Notes under the pieces: generated by a model
The model's database searches: none
What the model was told of the DNA's origin: nothing
The model's input: only the letters and a program-made list of their open reading frames with translations
Made by a program: the position numbers and the translations under genes
Shown here: piece by piece, positions 37,800-44,539 of the stretch
How the letters are laid out: every line of letters begins with the position of its first letter
Position numbering within the stretch: the stretch's first letter is position 1
Source of the DNA: Candidatus Helarchaeota archaeon
GTDB lineage: Archaea; Asgardarchaeota; Lokiarchaeia; Helarchaeales; RDOG01
DNA length: 64,000 nucleotides
Assembly: GCA_019058315.1 (NCBI GenBank)
Contig: JAHPZH010000002.1
Coordinates: 1-64,000, forward strand
Reading direction: 5' to 3'

Positions 37800-39035
37800 T
37801 TACCCCGTTAACAATTCAATAAATGCTCCAACTCGAGTCTTTAATTGGTCTAAATGCTCTCCAAACATATAAAAATCATTTAAAAGCACGGGAATTCCTA
37901 ATTCTTCCTGAAGCTCATCCTTATATAATCTTGCAGCAGGTGAGAATCGTCTACAACCCCAACATGAATTGTAAATTACCCCATCTATTTTAAAATCTTT
38001 AATAAGCTTTTTAGCAAAACGTAATCTGGGCTGTGTTCTCCAACTATGATAAATTTCTAATTGATGCTTAGCAATATTATTTCTAATATCACCTCGGATA
38101 TTAAGATCTACTTGTGGATATACCCATTCATACCTCATTGTTACAGCTATAATTATACCCCCCAAAGTTTCAACTATGTCTGGTAATTGAGGTTCCATGG
38201 TTCCATTTCCTGCGATTAAAATTCTAGGAGCTTTATCATCAACAATACTATCTCCTCTATCTATTTTTTCAGCCATCTCATCATAAAGGTCATTTAATAA
38301 CCGTTTTAAGAATTGAGGGTCGGAAAACCAATCAAATATTCCATAATTTAAAATATTTATAATTGTGCTAGCATGAATTGGAATAACTTTATTTTTTAGC
38401 AATTCATAGACTTTCCACCATTTGCTTCTAATTTCATTTGACATTAAAACAGAATCTCTTAAATCATCATCAGATGGGCGAAATCCGGTCAAATTTACGA
38501 GTCTTTCAAATAATAAGTCAAATTCATCCCTCATTTTTTCAAAATCATGTTCTCTAGTTTTATGAGGTGCATCAACAAGCTGGACTGGAAGAAAATTTTC
38601 GTTAATTATTTCCCAAATTTTGGTTTGTTTATCACATGTTTGGGGTCCAATCCAAAAATCCATTAGATCCTTTGTAAGTAATATACAACCGTAAATAGTC
38701 CTTATCTGAACACATTGATCAGTCTCACATCCAAATGCTTCCCCTTCATTGACTGCATTTTTAAGACTAATATCAGCATTACTCAAAGCATCAAAGGTTC
38801 CCAAATGTAATCTAAGTGGAAAAATCGGTAATGTATTTTGAAAAGCATAGATTAAATCACAAGGAGGTAAACATATACCTACAATTTTTTTACCTTTACG
38901 CCTATTTTTCTTAATAAAAGATCGTGTATTTATCCAATGACTGATTAGATCCCTAACAGCTTTAAAATTATTAATATCCTTCATTATCCCTAATTCTGTT
39001 TCTATATCTTTAAACAAATCAGTCAAATGTAACAT
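37800..39035 (-). CDS. 2-hydroxyacyl-CoA dehydratase-type subunit (larger subunit, pair 2)
   Basis: A 411-residue HgdA/BcrB-type subunit. KKIVGICLPPCDLIYAFQNTLPIFPLRL near 45-75 matches the start of its paralogue at 31483. Cysteines suited to the cluster occur in GCETDQCVQIRTIYGC and NSCWGCRRFSP. The C-terminus QLKTRVGAFIELL is the family ending. It begins the second pair and is followed after 7 nt by the 369-residue subunit. Upstream is a 290-nt region with a small gene on the other strand at 39181. Confidence 0.83.
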   Translation of the reverse strand: MLHLTDLFKDIETELGIMKDINNFKAVRDLISHWINTRSFIKKNRRKGKKIVGICLPPCDLIYAFQNTLPIFPLRLHLGTFDALSNADISLKNAVNEGEAFGCETDQCVQIRTIYGCILLTKDLMDFWIGPQTCDKQTKIWEIINENFLPVQLVDAPHKTREHDFEKMRDEFDLLFERLVNLTGFRPSDDDLRDSVLMSNEIRSKWWKVYELLKNKVIPIHASTIINILNYGIFDWFSDPQFLKRLLNDLYDEMAEKIDRGDSIVDDKAPRILIAGNGTMEPQLPDIVETLGGIIIAVTMRYEWVYPQVDLNIRGDIRNNIAKHQLEIYHSWRTQPRLRFAKKLIKDFKIDGVIYNSCWGCRRFSPAARLYKDELQEELGIPVLLNDFYMFGEHLDQLKTRVGAFIELLTG

Positions 39036-39150
39036 AAGAATTACCTAATTGTTAACAATTTTTTCAGTTTTTTAGAATATTGTTTTATAATCGTAAATTT
39101 TCTTAGTATATAACATAAGTAAAATCAATTTTACCTCTTTCATCAAAAAT

Positions 39151-39160
39151 TTTTATATAA
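39151..39160 (+). promoter_or_regulatory. TATA-like element for a leaderless small gene
   Basis: TTTTATATAA centred about 25 nt before the ATG at 39181. In archaea transcription starts about 25 nt after the TATA centre, so the message would begin at or next to the ATG, that is, be leaderless. No Shine-Dalgarno site is present, which fits. Confidence 0.4.
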
Positions 39161-39180
39161 TGCGCATTACAATAAAAATA

Positions 39181-39294
39181 ATGATGAGTTATAACAATCA
39201 TTTATCAGAAAAAGAATTTGAAGATTTCTTCGAGAAGGGGTTAGAAGATTTAAAGAAAGATCTATCTAAAGGAAAAAATAACGTTAAAAAATGA
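39181..39294 (+). CDS. Small charged protein (37 aa)
   Basis: A short gene encoding 37 residues, starting MMSYNNHLSEKEFEDFFEKG and ending in KGKNNVKK. It reads as one amphipathic acidic helix with a basic end. A TATA-like element 25 nt upstream points to a leaderless message. It lies alone on the plus strand between two minus-strand genes (dehydratase subunit and the GTPase fusion). Codon pattern and promoter make it a credible small gene, but function is unknown. Confidence 0.45.
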   Translation: MMSYNNHLSEKEFEDFFEKGLEDLKKDLSKGKNNVKK

Positions 39295-39324
39295 TTAAAT
39301 AAAGATTCATATATGATTTACCTA

Positions 39325-40308
39325 TTATTTAGGATATTTATGCTTTTTTTCTTTAGATTTGTATATTATTCTTGCTAATTCTTTAAAAGCTTTTTCAACA
39401 TTCTCCCCAGTCTTTGCTGACGTTTCTATATAAAGATAACCTTTTTCTTTTGAAAAGTTTTCTGCTATTTCTTGTGAGACTTTACGTTCAAGATCAATTT
39501 TATTACCAACAAGTAGAACTGGAATTTCACCGAGATTCTCATAAAGTTCATTTATCCATTTAGGAATATGTTCGAAACTTTTAGGATCTGTAACATCATA
39601 AACCACAAGACATCCTGAGGCTTCTTGATAATACATTTTTCGCAAAGTTCCATATTTCTCCTGCCCTCCAGTATCCCATACATTCATTTTTGCTGTAATT
39701 TTTTCAACACCTGGCATAGGTTCAGTTCTATAATAGTGAAATTGAAGTTCCTTTACACCAAAATCTACGCCAAGTGTACTTTTTAAATCCTTTTTAAAAT
39801 AATCGTCAGTAAATCTAACTTTAATAGCTGTTTTTCCAACACCCGAATCCCCTGTTTCAATAATCTTGAAATTGAATACACTTCGGGCAACTATCATCGC
39901 TTCTCTTTCTGCCCATTCTTTGATTTTATCACCTTTTATAAGGTCATTTAAATCTTTTTCTAAATTTGATGGTTGTATTATTAAAAAATATCCTTTTTCA
40001 TAGGTATTTTCACTCAAATATTTTAAAGCGTCTAAATTTAAATCCTTGATATCTCCTGTTACAGGGCTATTGAATGTCACCATTCCATGTTCTGACTCAA
40101 TTGCAGCAAAAGGTTTTCCTTTTTCAACTCGATCTTTTTTAATAAAATCAATATCTCTTGCGTTTCCAATAAAATCAATTCCTAACTCATTTAACCCAAT
40201 TTTGCCATTTTCTGGATTAATATAAACGTGTTGAATTGTATAGGCTAAATCATCAGGAATTTCGTAACGTCCATCACCAACAATAACCATTTCTTTCTTT
40301 TCTCCCAT
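39325..40308 (-). CDS. GcvH-like domain fused to Ras-like small GTPase
   Basis: A 327-residue protein. Residues ~25-135 follow the glycine-cleavage H-protein (lipoyl barrel) pattern: GIDFIGNARDIDFIKKDRVEKG, PFAAIESEHGMVTFNSPVTGDI, and a closing GYFLIIQPSNLEKDLNDLI. The lipoyl-lysine position of GcvH (the K in ESVKA) is His74 here, so it cannot be lipoylated in the usual way. Residues ~145-320 are a complete Ras/Rab-type GTPase: P-loop G153-DSGVGK159-T160, switch I T178, switch II W211-DTGGQE217, NKID 269-272, SAK 297-299. There is no C-terminal prenylation cysteine. I know of no described fusion of this kind; the barrel may be a binding or regulatory platform. Confidence 0.85.
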   Translation of the reverse strand: MGEKKEMVIVGDGRYEIPDDLAYTIQHVYINPENGKIGLNELGIDFIGNARDIDFIKKDRVEKGKPFAAIESEHGMVTFNSPVTGDIKDLNLDALKYLSENTYEKGYFLIIQPSNLEKDLNDLIKGDKIKEWAEREAMIVARSVFNFKIIETGDSGVGKTAIKVRFTDDYFKKDLKSTLGVDFGVKELQFHYYRTEPMPGVEKITAKMNVWDTGGQEKYGTLRKMYYQEASGCLVVYDVTDPKSFEHIPKWINELYENLGEIPVLLVGNKIDLERKVSQEIAENFSKEKGYLYIETSAKTGENVEKAFKELARIIYKSKEKKHKYPK

Positions 40309-40498
40309 TATTTTTATGGTTCATTTTATTTATATCATTAAAATAGATTAGCATAACAATTTTGACATTCTTTACAATATTTCAATTATATTGCAATGTT
40401 ATAATGTTTTAAATATTAAGTTTTTTGATTACTAATAAGATTTATTTTATAGAATTTAGGTTAAATTTATATCAAATGATGTAAAAGAGGCATGAAAT

Positions 40499-41341
40499 AT
40501 GTTTGGTTACATAATTTTACGAGACATTCCAAAAGAACAAGCTCAATTAGATTTATCTATTTATGAAATTAAGGGAGGTTTTCGTGGCTTTGCAGAAGTT
40601 TCACCAGGAATTCATTATGTTAGCGTTGATGTGGGTGGAAAGATGCATAAGGGGTTCTGGTGCTATTTAGAACCTTCCAGTGTAGTTGTAAAAGTTTATG
40701 ATTACGAAAACGATGAATTTAAAGATGATACTTCTGAAAATGAGGAGCAGTTTTCCAACATGGCTTTAAGTGGAGCTATGAATCGAGCTCTTATTCCGGT
40801 CATGCAACGTAATGCAAAGATGTCAACTGAATGGTTAAAATTAGTATCTCACATTAAAAAAAATAATTTTCCGATATCTCTGAATAAAGAAACACCCATG
40901 GAACCTCCTGAAAATCTCTCACCAGAAGAAATGTCAGAATACTATCTTAAAACACACAAATCTCGTTTTGAACAAGCTTTTTATGAAACTCATGGTGGAA
41001 ATAAAGAGAAATTTTTAGCCGAAATCCAATTTGCATTTGTACGTTCACTTGTTCATAAACCAGATGATGAGGCATTAGAGCGATGGTTGCATCTCTTACA
41101 GTCCATTTATAATGCAGGAGAGAGAAGTATTGATGCTGAACCTGAATTATTCCCTTTAATTATTGATATAATAATAACACAATTCAAAATTCTACCAGAT
41201 GATATGTTTTCATCTAATAGCAAAGTTATAAATCGTGTTCAATATTTAATCGAAGATATGATTGATACGGGAATTAAAGATGTTAAAGAAAAAGCTAAAG
41301 AGTTTGCTGAATATCTAAAATCAAGGGGTGTTTCAATTTAA
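40499..41341 (+). CDS. AAR2-like protein
   Basis: A 280-residue protein that matches eukaryotic AAR2 along its whole length by eye. The N-terminal domain has the AAR2 pattern DLSIYEIKGGFRGFAEVSPG followed by IHYVSVDVGG, then GFWCYLEPSSVVVKVYDYEN. The C-terminal helical domain has FLAEIQFAFVRSLVHKPDD (residues 172-190), a W at 196 in ERWLHLLQSIYNAGE, then ELFPLIIDIIITQFKILPDDMF, all corresponding to the best-conserved human AAR2 helix region. AAR2 is a U5 snRNP assembly factor that binds Prp8; archaea have no spliceosome, so the role here must differ. It is followed after 35 nt by an NGN-domain gene. GAGG lies before the ATG. Confidence 0.8.
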   Translation: MFGYIILRDIPKEQAQLDLSIYEIKGGFRGFAEVSPGIHYVSVDVGGKMHKGFWCYLEPSSVVVKVYDYENDEFKDDTSENEEQFSNMALSGAMNRALIPVMQRNAKMSTEWLKLVSHIKKNNFPISLNKETPMEPPENLSPEEMSEYYLKTHKSRFEQAFYETHGGNKEKFLAEIQFAFVRSLVHKPDDEALERWLHLLQSIYNAGERSIDAEPELFPLIIDIIITQFKILPDDMFSSNSKVINRVQYLIEDMIDTGIKDVKEKAKEFAEYLKSRGVSI

Positions 41342-41376
41342 AAAAAAATGATAGGAAATAAGATGGTGAAAAAAGT

Positions 41377-41643
41377 ATGAGTGAAGATAAACCACGATTT
41401 TTTGTTATCAAAACAGTAAAGGGTAGAGAAAATGCAGTTTTGGATAACATAATGGAAAGCAGATTGAGAGATAGCATAATTGCGGTCTTAATTCCAGCGA
41501 CGTTACATGGATATATTTTTATTGAAACTGAAGATCCCGCTACTATCGTATCAGAATTTCCAAAATTCTCTATTAAGACTCGTCTTATTTCTCAAGTGCA
41601 ATTTAAGGATATAGAAGAGTTCATAATAAAATATAATTTTTAA
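41377..41643 (+). CDS. NGN-domain protein (Spt5/NusG-like, no KOW)
   Basis: An 88-residue protein consisting almost only of an NGN domain: FFVIKTVKGRENAVLDNI (strand 1, helix 1), IIAVLIPATLHGYIFIETEDP (the hallmark L-x-GY-[VI]-F-[VI]-E segment) and RLISQVQFKDIEEFI. Archaeal Spt5 normally has a KOW domain after NGN (about 145 residues in all); here the gene stops right after the NGN, with the next gene's end immediately adjacent. It is therefore a KOW-less paralogue or a truncated form that may bind RNA polymerase without its second contact. It lies 35 nt after the AAR2-like gene, likely in one operon. Confidence 0.8.
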   Translation: MSEDKPRFFVIKTVKGRENAVLDNIMESRLRDSIIAVLIPATLHGYIFIETEDPATIVSEFPKFSIKTRLISQVQFKDIEEFIIKYNF

Positions 41644-42405
41644 TTAATGAAAAACTACTCCACCATCTATGTTAATTATTTGTCCTGTCATATAATTGGA
41701 ATCTTCAGAAACCAAAAAAGAAACCAAACCTGTAATATCTTCAGCGGTTCCTATTCTTTTTAATAATATCTTTTTATTTGATATATCTAGAAATTCCTTA
41801 ATTAAGTTAGGATCATTTTTATAAATTCCTGTCACATGAAAGCCAGGACAAACAGCGTTGACAGTAATTCTTGGGGCTAATTCTTTAGCCAATACTTTTG
41901 TTAAAGCGATTACTGCTGCTTTACTACAACTATACATCCCAATTAGAGGAGTTGGGTCTTTGCCAGCAATTGAAGCGATATTAATTATTTTTCCTCTTAT
42001 TGGTTTTAGTTCTCTTTGTGTTTTCATTTTTTTTGCTGCATATTTTGTAACTAACCAAGGACCCTTAAAATTTACATTCATAATTCTTTCCATTACTGCA
42101 TCGGGTAGATCAATTATATTTGTTGGATCTCCGCCTATTCCCGCGTTATTAATTAAAACATGAAGTAGCTTGAATTTGTAAAAAGTATCTGATATCATTG
42201 ATTGAACAAATTTAGAGTCTGAAATATCTCCTACTTGTAATAATGTTTCGATATTATATGAATTCAGCAAATTATTGGTTTCTTTTAAGCCTTCGCTATT
42301 AAGATCATTTAATATTAAATTATTACCTTCTTTAGCCAGCCTTATTGCCATTGCTCTTCCAAAACCAGAACCCGCACCGGTTATTAAAATATTTTTTGAA
42401 TTCAA
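41644..42405 (-). CDS. Short-chain dehydrogenase/reductase
   Basis: A 253-residue SDR of classical type. The cofactor motif T9-GAGSGFG16, the NNAG block (LINNAGIGGDP), the catalytic serine in IINIASIAGKDP, and Y-x3-K in GMYSCSKAAVIAL are all present. The C-terminus GQIINIDGGVVFH is typical of beta-ketoacyl reductase-like SDRs. The acidic residue after strand 2 (LILNDLNSEG) suggests NAD(H) preference. It abuts the NGN gene 3' to 3'. Substrate unknown. Confidence 0.93.
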   Translation of the reverse strand: MNSKNILITGAGSGFGRAMAIRLAKEGNNLILNDLNSEGLKETNNLLNSYNIETLLQVGDISDSKFVQSMISDTFYKFKLLHVLINNAGIGGDPTNIIDLPDAVMERIMNVNFKGPWLVTKYAAKKMKTQRELKPIRGKIINIASIAGKDPTPLIGMYSCSKAAVIALTKVLAKELAPRITVNAVCPGFHVTGIYKNDPNLIKEFLDISNKKILLKRIGTAEDITGLVSFLVSEDSNYMTGQIINIDGGVVFH

Positions 42406-42511
42406 TTTATAATTTCACCATTATTATTATTGATTAATTATTTACAACTACCAATTTCTTAAATTTATTTTAAATATGAAATCTATCCATTAGAAAATTG
42501 AGGTAAAAAGA

Positions 42512-42904
42512 ATGGTTAAATATTTGACAAAGGAGTGGTTAGAAGCTGGTATGAATGCTATTAACGCAGATCCAGAAATTAGGGAGGCAGCTAAAAATCT
42601 AACAGCAATTTTTCAACATGTAGTAACAGATGTTCCTAATAGTAATGAAAATATTTATTTTACTTCTGGATATAAAGACGGGATAGTTACAGAAATGAAA
42701 ATGGAAAATGTTAAAAATCCTACTTATAAATTAACAGCAAAATATGAAGATTGGAAACAATTCCATTCAGGAAAATTGAATTTTTTAGATTTTGTATTGA
42801 AAGGAAAACTTAAAGTAGAAGGTAAATTTCCGCAAGATATCAATATCCCAAAATTAATTGAAAAATTGAGTCAAATCATAGCAAATATTCCAACAGAATT
42901 TTAA
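42512..42904 (+). CDS. SCP2 sterol-carrier-like lipid-binding protein
   Basis: A 130-residue single-domain protein of the SCP2 family. The conserved parts are the central strand run IYFTSGYKDGIVTEMKMENV, then FVLKGKLKVEGKFPQDI, in which the GKLKxEG motif is typical, and a final amphipathic helix KLIEKLSQIIANI. Such proteins bind fatty acyl chains or isoprenoids in a hydrophobic tunnel. A clear GAGGT lies 7 nt before the ATG, a model ribosome site for this genome. Role here not known. Confidence 0.85.
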   Translation: MVKYLTKEWLEAGMNAINADPEIREAAKNLTAIFQHVVTDVPNSNENIYFTSGYKDGIVTEMKMENVKNPTYKLTAKYEDWKQFHSGKLNFLDFVLKGKLKVEGKFPQDINIPKLIEKLSQIIANIPTEF

Positions 42905-42929
42905 ATTTAAAATATTAATTTTTTAAGAT

Positions 42930-44219
42930 TTACTTAAGAATATAAAGATTTTCAGAATCATCCGAACAAATTATGGTTTTTTTAGGACCGATTATACAAT
43001 AATTTATTCGAGAAGGAAGTTCGAATGAATGAATTAAATCACAAGTAGGTGATAATATAAGAATTCCATTCATTCCTCCTCCACATAGATTTCCTACTTT
43101 GTCTATCGCTAGATCTGTTGTTAATCTTAATGGTGTTCTATACTTCATCTTATTTTTAAGGTCTAAATCACTAAAAATTATATATATGCTTCCGGTATCT
43201 ATTGGAGGAGGGTATGTATTTGGTTTTGTGCTTGAAACGCTAGAAAAACCATCTAATCGACAATAGAAAATCTTTGATTCTGTATTGTAGCTTGGATAAC
43301 CTGCAAAATTGAAAAAAGAAATTTTTCTTGATTCAATTTCTTTTCCCAAAATTTTATAATATGAGTCCTCAAGTTCCTCAAAATAATTTAATGTCCACTT
43401 AGGAATTTTGTTACCTTCTTTTATTGGTAAAATTTGGCTACAAAATGTAGCTAGTACCAATTTCTTATCGGTGATTATTGGAAAATATGGTCTCCAAAGG
43501 GAAAGCTGACTTGATTTAAATGTCCATATTTTTTTCCCATCAGGATTTACACAATAACAGTTGTAATGGTGTTCAGGTTCTGGTCCTTCTTCAGGATCCC
43601 AAATATAGGTACTAAAAAACCTAAATGCTAAGAAAATTGACTCATCATGGCTTAAAATAGGGGCAGAAAAGCCTGCACCTAATCCATGAGCTCCAATATT
43701 GAAAGGTTTCATTAAAGCTATATCAAAAACTCTTTCTCCTTTAGCAGTATATGCATACAAACCAGCCCAATCAAAACTATGAGCTGCAAAATAAATAATA
43801 CCTTTGGAATTTATTGTTACGCTTGTAGGAACTCCATCTATAAAATCTTCCCATAAAATCTCACCATTAGAACTATAATGTTGAACTTTAGCGAGGGAGG
43901 TAAGGTAAAATGTACCATCAGAAAGAAAGATTGGACATTGAGGATGCTTGGGAACCTCCAATTCCTCAATAATTTTTCCATTTAAATCAATAATAAAAAG
44001 TTTATTCTCTTCATTGATAACATAAGTATTTTGATTAGAACCAATTACTGGTTCTTGAATAATTTTTCCGATTGAGACCCTAATGACATCTGAAATAGTT
44101 TTTGGTATTTCTCCAGATATGCTATGTCCAGAATTTTGTAAATTAGCACGAAATTTTGGCCATGTCGAATCTAATAATTGATAAATTTTTGAATTTTTAT
44201 CTTTACTTAACATTTTCAT
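42930..44219 (-). CDS. PQQ-type beta-propeller protein
   Basis: A 429-residue beta-propeller. The opening TWPKFRANLQNSGHSISGEI is the usual start of PQQ/BamB-like propellers. Blade ends with the pattern [NST]-G-x-[IK]-x-[WE] recur, for example DLNGKIIEEL, SSNGEILWEDF, NPDGKKIWTF. There is no signal peptide or lipobox, unlike bacterial secreted relatives, so it is probably cytoplasmic. A 23-bp piece of this gene (43104-43126) is repeated exactly at 34019-34041. Function unknown; scaffolding is likely. Confidence 0.8.
   Translation of the reverse strand: MKMLSKDKNSKIYQLLDSTWPKFRANLQNSGHSISGEIPKTISDVIRVSIGKIIQEPVIGSNQNTYVINEENKLFIIDLNGKIIEELEVPKHPQCPIFLSDGTFYLTSLAKVQHYSSNGEILWEDFIDGVPTSVTINSKGIIYFAAHSFDWAGLYAYTAKGERVFDIALMKPFNIGAHGLGAGFSAPILSHDESIFLAFRFFSTYIWDPEEGPEPEHHYNCYCVNPDGKKIWTFKSSQLSLWRPYFPIITDKKLVLATFCSQILPIKEGNKIPKWTLNYFEELEDSYYKILGKEIESRKISFFNFAGYPSYNTESKIFYCRLDGFSSVSSTKPNTYPPPIDTGSIYIIFSDLDLKNKMKYRTPLRLTTDLAIDKVGNLCGGGMNGILILSPTCDLIHSFELPSRINYCIIGPKKTIICSDDSENLYILK
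43104..43126. repeat. 23-bp exact repeat, source copy in beta-propeller gene
   Basis: Inside the propeller gene, coding TTDLAI. The same 23 bases occur at 34019-34041 next to the dehydratase tail fragment. The flanks of the two sites are unrelated. Confidence 0.8.
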
Positions 44220-44375
44220 TTCTTCTTTAAATTAATTAATTAAATCCGACTATAATCTCTATTAAGAAATTAAATGAATAATTTCTATAAATATATAAAC
44301 TTTTATAAGTAATGCTAAAAAGAAATAATACTAACCTATGTAATTGGGAAAATTATAAAAAAAAGAGTTGATTTT

Positions 44376-44489
44376 ATGGCAAAATGTTCATATTGCGGTC
44401 ACACCCAGTGCGACAGATGCAGAAGTGAAACTAGCTCATCGAAACCCGGCTATTGTTGCCAATGCCACAGAACAAATGTGATGAAATAA
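44376..44489 (+). CDS. Small cysteine-rich zinc protein (37 aa)
   Basis: A 37-residue protein beginning MAKCSYCGHTQCDRCR and ending YCCQCHRTNVMK. Seven or eight cysteines and two histidines are spaced as C-x2-C...C-x2-C...C-C-x-C-H, enough for one or two zinc sites. It is flanked by minus-strand genes and is richer in G/C than its surroundings (CACACCCAGTGCGACAGATG). The frame is clean from ATG to TAA, and cysteine density is too high for chance. It is probably a zinc-binding adaptor; function unknown. Confidence 0.7.
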   Translation: MAKCSYCGHTQCDRCRSETSSSKPGYCCQCHRTNVMK

Positions 44490-44539
44490 ACTAGAATTAT
44501 TCATCTAATTTACTTTTTTTTATAATAAGGAAAAAAGGA

